This document shows, piece after piece, positions 12,482 to 24,300 of a DNA stretch of 64,000 nt. Made by a program: the position numbers and the translations under genes. Origin of the DNA: Syngnathus acus (taxonomy: Eukaryota > Chordata > Actinopteri > Syngnathiformes > Syngnathidae); NCBI RefSeq assembly GCF_901709675.1, contig NC_051094.1, positions 5,669,001-5,733,000 on the forward strand, written 5' to 3'. The notes under the pieces were generated by a model. The model had not been told where the DNA came from. It searched no databases and saw only the letters and a list, made by a program, of their open reading frames with translations. Within the stretch, counting starts at the first letter, position 1; each line of letters opens with the position of its first letter.

Positions 12482-14926
12482 CCATTAGAAAAGCATAATA
12501 TGGAAGGTTTGTGAATTTTTCCTCAAATTTTCATTAAAAAAATCCTTTTATTTACTTTCTTTTTATCGAAACTCAATTAGCTTTGAGATGTTTTGCTTGC
12601 TTGTCAATTTTAACGCATTCAGATGTTGGTTTGCCAACTTCTTATTGCAATTCATCTCTTATAGCGTTAATGGTCATACTGCTAGGGGTTTATTTCTGCC
12701 ACAGTAATAAAAGTGCATGGGGTTTAGTGACAGGCAGGTGTTAAAAAAACACACAAAGTAGAAAATGCATGCAATCAGGTAAGATGAAGCCTACAGTCAG
12801 ACATGCTTGTGTCATTTCCGTTATTTGGTCCTTTTTTTTTTTTAAACTGTTAATGCTCACCTGATTAAGTATAAAGTAAGCGCATGAAGAATTCCATCAA
12901 TTTTTATTTGATTTCTTGCTCCTTTCCATGCAGTCTCCTGCAATGTACCAGGTTCAGATGCCACACATGACTGTCAACCAGTCTAAACCGTATAGACCAG
13001 GTAAAGGTAAGAACAGCCTGGTTTTCTCTCCTCGTAGCACATCATCATCAAAGACTAAAGTCAAGGCTTTGCCTGTGTGACATTCCGTTGTTCTGCTTCT
13101 TGGCCAGTGCCCAACATGACCCAGCAGAGGTCGGACCAGCACCACCCGCCGGGCACACCCACCCTCATGCACCCGGCCACGGCGGCAGGGCCGCCGATCA
13201 TCACGCAGAGCCCGGCCTACTCCGCCCAGTACTTCACTTGCAGCCCTCAGCAGTTCCCCAGTCAGCAGCTGGTCCAGCAGATGCCGCACTACCAGTCTCA
13301 GGTCTGTTTACTTGAAGTACCACTTGAGGTTTTCTAAAGTTGACACGACTGATATGTGCCCCACAGCCCACCACACAGAATGCGTCTAGTAGGTGGTGGG
13401 AATTTGCAATGTTTGCAAAAACAATAAATAAAAATTCACAGATGTCTGTGTACGTCGGAATAAAACGCTGCTTGCTTTCCACCTTGAGAATGCAGGTCAA
13501 AAAAATCCATCTGGAGCCTGGCCTTTCCCCCTTTACGCAGTCTCTCACTCCCAAAAGCTACACCTTCAGAATAGAACATTGTAAATCAGTTAAAATTACA
13601 GGACTCCTCATGTAGGTTTGTATGTTGGGTTTGTACTGCCCTCGGGTGGCCAAGGCAAATATGTGATCAAAAAAGACCTCACATTACATTCATCAAATAA
13701 ACATTGTGTTCCAGGCGCAGCACGTGTTCAGTCCTGTGATGCAGGGCGGCGCCCGCATGATGGCGACGCATGCCCACGGCCAGCCTGGCCTGGTGTCTTC
13801 CTCCACCACTCAGTACCCAGAGCAGACGCACACCATGTATGGTATGTATGCCAAGCCCCCAGCCCCCTTCCATCCCACAATCCATCTTGACAGCGTGTCG
13901 TCTCCTCTCGTTTTTTCTCAGTGTCTCCTGGCCCCATGTCCCAGCAGTACCCTCACCCGAGCGCCACTTTGCACCCTCACCCCCAGCACCCCCAGCCCTC
14001 AGCCACGCCCACAGGCCAGGGGCAGCAAGGGGGCCCGCCTCAGCACGGAGGCCCGCCCAACCACCCGGCTGCCAGCCCCGTGCAGCACCCACAGCACCCT
14101 CAGGCGGCAGCCGGTGATGACATTTGCGCCCTCCGGGAGCTCCTTGGCGTCGGCTCGCACGTTTACTTACCGTGACTTTTGCCTTTCGTCTCACTCCTCA
14201 GCCGCCGCCGCCGCTGCTGCCCAGGCCCTCCACCTGGCCAACCAATCCCAGCAGCCCATGTACTCTGCTTTGGCCCCCACGCCACCCTCAATGACGCCGG
14301 GCCCCAACCCGCAGTCCCCGCAGGCGTCTTTCCCGTCGGCACAGCAGACCGTCTACATCCACCCGCAGCAGGTCCAGCACGGCTACAACCCCAACCATAT
14401 GGCCCACGTGCAGCAGGTAAGCCAAACGACAATAACAAACTGGTAACGGTCACAAAAATGAGCCTCAGGCATTTAGAATCAACAAGAGGGTCCGCTTCAG
14501 CACGGTCCAGCAGAGGGATGCGTTAGGATGCCAGGTTTTGGTTTTACAATGTGTTCGACTGAATTGAAGAATACGTTCACGCGGCCATCTTGTGATGGAG
14601 AGGCCATAGCGGATTAAACCATCTGTGTGCTCTTTTGTCTCAGGCGCACATGCAGTCAGGCATGGTGCCATCTCACCACGCGCCACCCACCCACCCTCCA
14701 ATGATGCTGATGGCCACGCAGGGCCCGCCGGGGGGCCCGCAGCCTCCCATGGCACAGACGGCCCTTAACCACATCCCCGTCTCTTCCACCACACCTTTCT
14801 CCTACCTGGCGCATCCGCAAGGTAAACAACCAAAACAAAGCACTTTTCCTCACTTGATGTTGGGCCATGTTCACGTGGCGTTGCCTGTCTTTTGCAGTGC
14901 AGGCTCATCACCAGCAGCAGCTGTAG
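1905..14926 (+). CDS. atxn2: Ataxin-2, 24 coding exons
   Basis: Cytoplasmic RNA-binding protein of stress granules and translation control that binds poly(A)-binding protein. Exons: 1905-1999, 3759-3789, 4349-4408, 4765-4836, 5502-5652, 7663-7787, 7887-7978, 8204-8392, 8467-8639, 9520-9789, 10630-10815, 10933-11106, 11180-11272, 11354-11424, 11503-11831, 11916-11979, 12101-12250, 12934-13000 (or 13006), 13108-13301, 13715-13841, 13922-14113, 14202-14416, 14644-14821, 14898-14926. All have GT-AG borders and sum to 1,109 codons, a strong internal check. The LSm domain is about residues 43-115 and LsmAD about 185-255 (WDPNDMFKYNEE). The PAM2 motif LNPNANEFKP is near residues 706-722. The end reads VQAHHQQQL, as in vertebrate ataxin-2. 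The start MSMKAGGNRSKPGGG matches an internal methionine context of the human protein, so the human-type amino extension with polyglutamine is absent. Exons 10-12 and 17-23 encode Ser/Pro- and Pro/Gln-rich low-complexity sequence. Confidence 0.97.
2946..3222. repeat. Degenerate minisatellite in ATXN2 intron 1
   Basis: About seven or eight diverged copies of a unit of roughly 35 bases, built around the core GGTGCATTYTAGGACAC followed by a CAATGAAT-like segment. Copies differ by many substitutions and small indels, so the array looks old. Confidence 0.7.
3264..3505 (+). repeat. Diverged SINE-like interspersed repeat, 3' part
   Basis: Contains the order typical of an abundant fish repeat: TTTCCTCCCAAATTCCAAAA, then CATGCGTGGCAGGTTAA, then GTGATTGGCTGGCGCCCAGT, then a run ending in CTCCAGCATGG. 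The better-preserved copy at 38561-38845 shows the same order with a tRNA-like head. This copy is 5'-truncated, in intron 1 of ATXN2. Confidence 0.6.
8896..9108. repeat. Imperfect direct repeat in ATXN2 intron 9
   Basis: Two segments of about 48 bases (8896-8945 and 9061-9108) share ACTAGTTT and the exact 14-mer CAGCGGCGTAAGAA, and both end in an ATCACA/GTCACA-like motif. They start about 165 bases apart and the sequence between them is not obviously repeated. Confidence 0.6.
9245..9270. repeat. (GAAA)n microsatellite
   Basis: Six to seven GAAA units in ATXN2 intron 9, about 250 bases before the acceptor of the serine/proline-rich exon 10. Confidence 0.9.
12420..12480. repeat. (TC)n microsatellite in ATXN2 intron 17
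   Basis: CT/TC dinucleotide tract with a few CG interruptions at its left end, about 170 bases after the donor of exon 17. Confidence 0.9.
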
Positions 14927-15466
14927 ATGGCAGCTGTAGATGGCAGATAGATGGCGCCAGAGAGCAGAAACGTCATTTCTCGAAGAGGATGAGGATTCCT
15001 CCTTCTTCCCTCATACCCCTTTCTCCTCCTCACCCGACATGTTTCCCCATCCAATTCCTTCCCTCCTTTCGTCTTTCCCCAGACAAGGCAATAAGAGAAT
15101 GTTAACAGGTTGACGATGCAGTGATGTGTTTTAAGAGAAAACTAATCTATGAACGAAGAAGAATTAAACTGGAACTTTGTCTGCACCTTGTGTCGGGGTG
15201 AAAAGAAAAGCAACCCATTTTTGGACAGTATTAATGTTACTGTTGTGTATCGCTGATGCTGCTGCTACAAGACTAAAGTGTCTAACCAAACTAAAAAACA
15301 GCCAGCGACAGGGGGGATACAAAAACACGAGTGTTTATTTATGAGAAAAAAAAATGACGGTGATCACCACCCACCTCACACCTGACCCTAATGTAACTTT
15401 TAAGTTAAAACTTTTACTTTGTAGATAATATAAATAATTTAAAAAAATGAGCCAAAAAAACTACAA

Positions 15467-15472
15467 AATAAA
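15467..15472 (+). terminator. Candidate ATXN2 polyadenylation signal
   Basis: AATAAA about 540 bases after the ATXN2 stop codon. The preceding UTR is AT-rich. Other A/T-rich hexamers nearby and further sites downstream remain possible, so the site is inferred from sequence alone. Confidence 0.55.
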
Positions 15473-16856
15473 AAAAGTTTTAAAAACTGAACTGACTGTG
15501 TTTCTTGAAAAATAATCTTTTGTGCTGAATGTAATAATCTTTTTTGCTGAAAATTTTAATGCAAATGCAACGTGTGAGAATTAAATTGAATTAATTAAAA
15601 TAAAAATAATTAAAAAATACCCAATGTATTAACTATAAATTAATAGTATTAGAAGAAAAAGAAGTTGGCCTGAGATAAGAGTTGAACTGGGACCTCCCTA
15701 GCATCTGTGTTAACCAGTGCATCACCAGGGATTGCTGAAATTTACAACCATTGCATCACCAAGGATTGCTGGAATTTACAATTTGAATTGGAAACAATGC
15801 GTTACCATTGCAAACATGTGGAAGGGATTTTTTTTTCTATGAAATAACTGAATAGTCACTAAATTGTATTTAATCAAACTGGTAAAACCAATTGGCACTT
15901 TTTGATAAATCCCAAACCTTTGTATACTTTAACAAAACAAAGTTCATATTGTTCAGATATGTTAATTGTAACTACCTTAAGAATGTACTGGGTGGTAGGA
16001 GGCTTTTGTCTGGTTGTTTATTTCCCCCCCAAAAAAGAAAAAAAAAAGTCCAATGTACAGTTGATATATAATTTAGAAGGTTTACAACTGAGTGAAAAAG
16101 GATTGTGAACACAAAGACAACATCTTCATTCAAAAGCTCTGTGGTGGTGGTCTTGGGGTGGGGGAGCTTTACAGTGCTGAGGTAAACACAAACAGTATTG
16201 AGAACACATTCAATTCATTAATGGGAATTTTTTTAAAATCAACTCAATAGGCACAATGGCAGCAAACCATCATCATGGTCATTAAAAAAGTGGCTGAAGC
16301 CTTGAAGCAGGGCTGGGGAACCCAACGTGGGGCAAGTTGAAAAAAATAAAATATAACCTCAACTGTTACATATAGTTAAGAAAAAAAGCTTTAACCCACC
16401 AACGCTCATCATATTGAACAATAAACACTTGTCGTATCATATTTGTTCATTGTAATTTAGTTTGGCCCTCAGAGGACTAGAAAATATAAAAAGTTCCCCA
16501 CCACTGGTTAAAAACAAATATATATATCGTATGAGAACATTGTGGCTATGTGGAATTAATATTGCACAACACACTATCTTTTTAATTAATTGAAGCAGAG
16601 ACTCGCGATGACTCAACATGTTACAGTTGCAAGAACAACATCACTCATCCATTTTGTTGAAGTGCCAAAAGAAAACAACAACAATCGGATGTGTGTTAGT
16701 GTTAAGACATCCCATTGCTCGCAAAATAAAGCGTGGTGAACGTAGATTTTGTGATTTGTAGTTGTGGTGACGATGCACACCAAACAGTTAATGCTACTTG
16801 TGTGTGTGTTAGGAAAAATAACAAACCTAAAAAAGTAGAGTTGGACATGTTTAAAA

Positions 16857-16884
16857 AATATATATATAGATAGATATCTATCTA

Positions 16885-16932
<48 letters not shown>
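16857..16932. repeat. (TA)n / (TATC)n microsatellite
   Basis: A TA dinucleotide tract of more than 40 bases preceded by several TATC/GATA units; a self-complementary sequence in the convergent intergenic region. Confidence 0.9.
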
Positions 16933-16937
<5 letters not shown>

Positions 16938-17589
16938 CTCCCACGTTCATAAATCACCCAAACAAAATGTACACAAGCGTGATGGTGCTCAAATGCACGC
17001 ACGAGGCACTTGGGCTCACAAATAAAGAAAATATTTCTCAACAGCCACCTTAGTGAGTATAAAGGGCTTTCATTCATCATTAACATCTATTTATGCCAGC
17101 GATGTATACTGACAGGTAGAAAAAGTAAACACTTGTCCATTGGATGACAGAAAACACAATTTGTATGTCATTTTTGGTTTGGTAGTATCCCATGCGATTT
17201 GAAAATCTAGATCAAATATGTGCATTGGCTCAATTCCGGTTGTGAACCAGTTCCAGTGAGCCCATTTTTGGTTCCATTTTTTTTTTCTGTCACCAGACGC
17301 TGGCATTGCGGGATGCTGTGCTGCAGTTCAAAAGTGCACACATGCAAAAATATCTCGGAAGATTGCTTCTGTGTAAATGACATACAATGGCGGAGCTTCA
17401 CTATTTTGCAGGATCTCTGTGTCAAAACGACACAGGCCACACGTGGCAGAATAACACCCGCGAATGTGTATACAAGATTCTGTGTGAAAGGCAAATTACA
17501 CAATTTTGCAAGGTCTCTCTATGAAAGAGTTGATGTAAGTTTTTGGGATTCCTGGAGAAAATAAAACACGTCATCTCCAAAGTGCCCTC

Positions 17590-17800
17590 TTGGCTGCTTG
17601 CTGACTTTTGGGCAAGAGGCCGGGTACACCCTAAACTAGTCGCTGGCCAATCACAGGGCACATAGAGACAAACAATCATTCACACTCACATTCACATCTG
17701 CGGACAGTTGAGAGTCCTTGACTGACACGACATGCATGCGAGAGGAAGCTGAAGTATTCAAATCCAGAACTTCAGCGTGCGAGCCTCGAGGCTGCCATGT
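17590..17800 (-). repeat. Diverged fish SINE-like repeat
   Basis: Reverse-oriented: GCTGACTTTTGGGCAAGAGG, GGGTACACCCT, then CTGGCCAATCACAGGGCACA and the CATTCACACTCACATTCACA segment. These are the reverse complement of the central and 3' parts of the repeat at 38561-38845. The head is degraded. Confidence 0.65.
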
Positions 17801-18244
17801 AGCTTTCATATTTAAATAATGCGCAAATGTGAGAAATATTGTGACAGAGCATCAGAAGACTCAAAGAAGAGAAAGAGTGCTTTGTTGGTTGTGTAAGAAA
17901 TTGAGCGCTGTGCCAAAAATTAAAGTCTTTCTTTCTTTTGAGGGGTCGGGGTTAAAAAAAGTGATCTAGCGTCAGCAAAGTAACGAAAGGAGGCGACGGG
18001 AGGCAGCCAACATAAATATGAAAAAATAAAAAATAAAACTGTCAATTCATCAAGCTAGCATTGGTTGAAGCCAACCTTCAAAAGTTCGCCTTTAGAAAAT
18101 GTATAAAAATAGTTTTTGCTTGCTGGGCTTGAAGACAAGCCATCTGCTTCCCACCTGTGCCAAACGTCAAAATACATTCACTGCGGACACTCGTGCGGAA
18201 GCCATCGAACCCGCGTGCATCTCGTCGATTCGGGCGGCGGGAGG

Positions 18245-19602
18245 TCAGAGAAACATGTACTGATTATCAATGGCCCGCTTGCGTCCGCGCTCGGGCTCCA
18301 GCTCGTAGTCCGAGTCCCGCTGGGGGATGACGGGCGGGTTGCCGTGGCGGAGCGGCGCTCGCCGGCCCGCAGACTCGCTGCGGCGTAGGGCAGCCGAGGC
18401 GGCGGCGCTCGACGGAGGCGGCGGGGCCGGGACGGCCCGGCGAAACGGCTGCGGGCCGGAAGTGCCCGTGGCGGCGGAGGAGGACGAGGAAGAGGAGGAC
18501 GAAGAGGAGGGTGCCTGGCTGCAGCTGAGAGACGCGCCGCAATGAGCTACGTTGGGCTCCGAGTTCCAGCGGTGCAGCGAGAACGGCACCAAGAGGGCGC
18601 CAGTGAGCTGACCTGCCATGGGGGGGGGGGGTAAAAACACTCACTAACATGGCCACTTCTCACACATAGTTAGGCTCAGTCACACTTCAGGATGAACCTA
18701 AAATTCATATAATCATACAATTAAAAATACATATATATATAGATCAAATAAATACATGGCTGAGGAGTTTGAAGGCGACGCTCACCCTGTGACGGGGGGC
18801 TGGAGCCGGCCACAACAAAGCTGGAGAGCGTGACGGCGCCGGCGGAGCCGCACTCCAGCGGGATGGGGAAGAGGCGGAAGTGGCTGAGCATTTCCATGAC
18901 GGAAGGGAAGCGCAGGTGCTGCACCCTACACTGCCCCCACTCGGTCAGCGAGAGACGCAGGTGCTGCACGCATAAAAATGGCCGATCAGAACCGGACCCT
19001 GAATGTGAACGAGATCTTGCGAGGCTTCCCGGCGCACCTTGGCCTTTCCTTGGTAATTAAAGGTGAGGACGTAGTCCCCTCGCCGCGTCTCGCTCTGACG
19101 CACCAGAAAGACGCCGTGCCCCTCGGCCCCCGAGCTCTGAACCAAGTGGGCCGCCTTGACGCGTGAGATGTGCCCGTGGAACCACGGGTAGGAGAAAAGG
19201 AAGTGATCCGTCTTGTGGATGAGCGGCTCTGGCAGAGCCAAGGTGACTGGGCCTGAGGAGCAGCAACATGGGAAGAGGTCGGCGGCTGCACCCGAAAAGC
19301 AGGCATTCACTGCCGTCGACGTTTATATTCGTCAAATGGAATCCACGTACGTTATGAGATTTGTTTGCATTCCAGTCATTTTCAACCCTCACCCTAGGAA
19401 AACTGCTTATCATTCGACAACTTGATGAAAGGACAAAATACTTACAGCTAATTGTGACAGGACGAGTCTGGGGGGCCGTGTGGGATGAAGCGGGCCGCCA
19501 ATCACTTTGACTTCCAGACTCGGAGCTTGCCCTGTGATTGGTCGAAACGGCGCTGTCAGCCGGGGAGGGAAGGGGCTCCAGATCCACACTGCCCAATCTG
19601 AA

Positions 19603-19666
<64 letters not shown>

Positions 19667-21221
19667 GCACACACGCACACGCTGCACATGAATGTTGCTC
19701 AGAGGCACACTTTCAATTTAATTTTTACGTAACTTGTTACAAGTGTCTCAAGCATGCAGTGCTGAATTGTTTAAGTGAGAGACAATGAGAGGCAGAGAGA
19801 GAGAGCGTGAGAGAGAGAGAGTGTGTGTGTGTACGCTACATGGAAAGCAAGTTATGTCGTATGACACAGAAGGACCTTGTTTCAACATCGCACCTGCTAG
19901 GTTGTGTTTCCTAAATACTCTGGGTGTAATGTGACTTTGCGCAGGGGTCAAGGGTGACCTCTGAACTCTGCGTGCGTGTGTGCATTTGGACATCTGCAGA
20001 AATGAGACAAACTGGGCTATTCTCCAGAGCAATCAGCCCTCCCCCACACTTCCTCTGCGCTGCATGCCTGTCCACTTCATGCATGAAGTCGACTTTGGGG
20101 GACTATTTCATCCAACGGGAATGGACTCAAACTAAACATGAGAGACTTAGAAGTCGTCTTGGTTGCGTCATGTTTCCCACCTGTTGCTGATGCATTCTTT
20201 AATCTCGGTGGTCCAGGAGCTGACCTGCTGGTCGTTGTCTGTCTCAAATATCAAACTTCCTCGGTTAACCTTTCGGTGGGTGGGGGGGGGGGGGGGGGGC
20301 ACACAAAGAGGCTTTTGAAACGGAGCTACACGATCGAGTGAAGGCTCTCAGCAACAATCACGCACCTTTAAAACAAACGTGTTTAAGTTGTCAGGCATCT
20401 CCAGCCGGTTGCAGCGACGGACTTCTTGGATATCTGAGCAGTGAGTCGTCAGTTTGGGAGCGGAGGCCTGGAAGAGACAGACAACGATAGACCTTCATGT
20501 CAGCGCCTCAGCAAGCGGCATGGGGGGGGGGGGGGGGCACGAGCATATGCATATAGCAATCATCGCTCCCCTGCCGCTCTGCTAAGACTTCCTCCCGTCC
20601 AAACATGGAGCACAGAAGAGGCTCGCATGCCTCTCTAGAATCAACATGGCAACCCATGTGACAACACGCTGTACGCCGGGGAGCGCGGTAAAGAAATGTG
20701 AGTGAGGGGGGGGGGGGCGGTCGGAGGGGGTGGGGCGTGAGAGAACAAAAGCGTCAAAAGGAAACAGACGAGACGGCGAGAGAAACGGCGTTGGGGGAGC
20801 GGGGGTGGTCGCTTGTGGGGAGAAGGAGGGAGTGATGGAGAGCAGATTCCAGGGCTTTTGTGCGCTGGATGAGTCTGAGTCCATGTGACAGTGTGTGTGT
20901 GTGAGCCCGAGGAATGTCTACGCTAATCCGACATGCAGACGCACACACGCACACGCAACCAAAGAACAGATTAACCGCACGGCAGCTCCATTTGCTCAGA
21001 TGGCCAGTTTTTGTGAATGGGCGCCATCAGTCGGAATGTCGGGCGACTAATATCATCAACGAAACGTGTGCTGGCGGCCTGACACGGAGATGAGAGGGAG
21101 GGAAATGACTCATTGGGTCGGATGTGATAATGAGGAAGTGACTAAAAGTGAAGTTGCTCTAGCATATCTGCCTCCTGTGGCCAAGCCTTTATTTATTTAT
21201 TTTAACTATATCTATATCTAT

Positions 21222-21304
<83 letters not shown>

Positions 21305-24300
21305 CACACATACATACACACATATACAATATATAAAGTGAATGTTGGATCAAATATTCCCACAAGACTACACTGTAATTCGTTTTATTGGTTCAAAGAT
21401 AACTCCTTAATAAATACTGCAGATAATTTCACATCGCAATAAAACAAATGGATGATATCAGAGAGATGTAAAAAGAAATAAATTACAAAGACAATCAATA
21501 AAAAGGGTTTTTTATTGTCACTGTGCCTTAGCAACACATATGTTCCGTAACTTACTGTAGGTGAATTTCAAACTAACTTAGCTTTTTTTTAGAAAAAAAT
21601 TATTCAACTTACATAAGGTTAACATAACCCAATATAAGGCGTTGGCCTTCTCACATACGATCGTTTCATGGTTTCGCCAGCAATCACTTTGTTCTAGGGG
21701 TGTAACGATTCATCGATACACATCGATTAATCGATATAATGCTCTACGATTTATTGGCATCGATGCTAAACGTAAACATCGATTTATATCGCCGTGTTTG
21801 ACCTCGGACATTAGACGCGACTTTATTTTGAAATCCAGTTCATTGTTGCTTGCTTCCTCTTTCCGGGAGCAGTACGCGGCGTGCTGTGTTGTGAGCAGAG
21901 CAGGCACGTGAAAGGGGAGCCGACAACTACGCGGCTCCTGGGCGGGCTGGTGCTATGGCTAGTGTCCAAGAAGACGAGGAAATTCGCTCCCCTTTGGGCT
22001 TCAAGTCATTCGTTTGGAAGCACTTTGGATTCCAAAGAAAAGATGGCTCAACGGACAATTAAAATTATTGTAAATAAATAGTTCAGTAATGCACTTTAAA
22101 GTTAACGGTATTACAAAAAAGAAAGAATATTCATTTTTCTTTACTTATATGAGAAAAAATATAGGAATTCGATAAAGTTCAGTGTTAAAATAAGCACTTT
22201 GTATACTACAATACTCTTGTAATTTCCTAAATAAAGTTTGCAGTACCTTGTTGATTTTGCGTATGAATTGTTATAAATCAGGATATTGTTCTATATTTTT
22301 TATTTAAAAAAAATAAAAATAAAAATATCGATCGTGGAGCACTGTATCGTGATGTATCGTGAATGAATCACAGCAGGCTTTAAGATATCGGCAATAATCG
22401 TATCGTGATCCTTTGTATCGATATGATATCGTATTGTGACAAAACCCGCGATTTACACCCCTACTTTGTTCTTTATCCATACAAGCAAAAGAGGTTCCAT
22501 CTCTTCCGTTTAGAAATGATGGCTTGACTGCTTTGAGAGCTTGCTTCATAAAAGTAACTACAAACAGCGCATTCTGATCATCAACCATCTCATTAAAACA
22601 AATAAATACATCAATAAATAAAGTCAAATACTCCAGATTTCAAAATGCCGACCACGTGCGCCTTCATGGGACGCTGCCACCAGTGCGACATTTAATGAGC
22701 TCTTTGCCAGAGTGACTCACAGAGAAGAATTTGATTGTGCGAATGTGAATGAGTTTGCAATGACTTTGAGGAACCATGTGTGGCCCGAAGAGGAACAAGA
22801 AGAAGAAGGAGAAGAAACACGCAGCAGATGTTGGAGTGGTTGAGCAACACATCTAAACTGGTGAATCAACTCCACTGAGGGAGCAAGGTCAGAGCATGCG
22901 GATGACTGATCATCTCAAGATAACACACAATAAATGCTCACACGCACACAATAAATGCTCACATACAAGCACACACTCATTAGGTTCACCGGGTTGATTG
23001 AGATTTTTTTTTTTTGGAGGAATGGCCACATAGGAGGAATAAAGTACGAGCGATGTCAAAGGATAAATGTCCAGAAATAAATCAATAAAAAAATAAATGT
23101 CCACAAGCTCTATGGAGACACTATTGGACATCGCACAGAGAAAGCTAGTGAGAGCAAGTAAAGCCCCCACGGAATTTTTTTTTTTTTTTTTTAAAATCGG
23201 AATCTCAAATGACCGTTCCCGAGTGTGCTTGAATTTCACGCCCTCCAGTCAATGAATATCCTGATGCTTCCTCATCACATTTTGATACAAATTAAGTTGA
23301 GCGATGGTTGGCACTTTTGAAAGAATGCAACAGTCCTGATACGACTTATAAACAAAAAATAATGTTCATGAACCGTTCAAAAATTCAGTTTCGGAAAGAT
23401 GCAAATTGTGAATGAAAATAGCAGAGTGATATTCAGATGAGAAAGTCTTCGAAGAAGGTTTGCTTTGAGATGTGGCGAGCCTATTATGACTATTCTCTCT
23501 TTCTCACATTGACTCAACTTTCACCGCGGCCTTCCAAGGCACACGGTCACGCTTCCTCGGCACACCTTCGCACGGCGCAGACGCGGTTCCAAAACAGAGA
23601 CGGCAACAGATGTGACCGCGCGATCTCGTGTGCGCAAAGTCCGAAGCGGACGTATGCAGTGCTGAGCAAGCACGCCCACACTTGGGTGACATTCCCAGGG
23701 TCCCAATTGCAAGGCCATTGCTATGGTAACGGACATTCTGCTATTCCTACAATTTATTTTATTTTGGTTATCCTCCGTTGCATTCTAGGTTTCATTCATA
23801 TTTACATGACATCTAAGTTTGTTAAGATAATATTTCCCGGTATAGTCCTTTTTTTTAGGCTTGCCAGTTTTCAAACAAAACAGAATGTTTGTATTGGATC
23901 TCCTTTCAGTTGTACCTAATCAAGAGTCCAGTGAGAACATTGAAAAATGATGTCTCCAACCGAGGTAGTCAAGGCAGCTTTCGATCTCATCGCCTATCGC
24001 CACCATCTGTGGCAGGGAGGAGGATGTGGCAACGGAATGCACATTTACTTACTTTTAAAAAGCGCGCACACACACGCACGCTCACACACACACACACGCG
24101 CGTGCGCACACACACTAAAACGTGCTACTGCTGGGCTAGCAAAACTGATCGAGGAGAGGGTTCTAGGAAATTGGTGGAGGAGGATGAATAAATGTGTCAG
24201 TTCGCTTCTCTCTGCGCTTCTGAGAAATTGTGAAGCGCTGGCAAAATATGCAGAAGTAAAAAGAAAAAAACACACACACACACACACACACCAAAGATTC

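Larger units (their letters stand above)
15500..18244. other. Convergent ATXN2-SH2B3 intergenic region
   Basis: About 2.7 kb between the two 3' ends. It holds a (TA)n tract near 16857-16932, a diverged minus-oriented copy of the fish SINE-like repeat near 17590-17800, and otherwise unassigned AT-rich DNA. Part of the right side should be SH2B3 3' UTR; I could not pick its polyadenylation site. No coding exon is supported. Confidence 0.6.

Noticed and set aside
13679-14194. Long minus-strand open frame opposite ATXN2 exons 20-21
   Set aside because: It spans sense exons and introns of ATXN2 without splice signals of its own; GC-rich antisense shadow.
19507-19788. His-Thr repeat open frames
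   Set aside because: Translation of the (CA)n microsatellite beside SH2B3 exon 4; no start context or homology.
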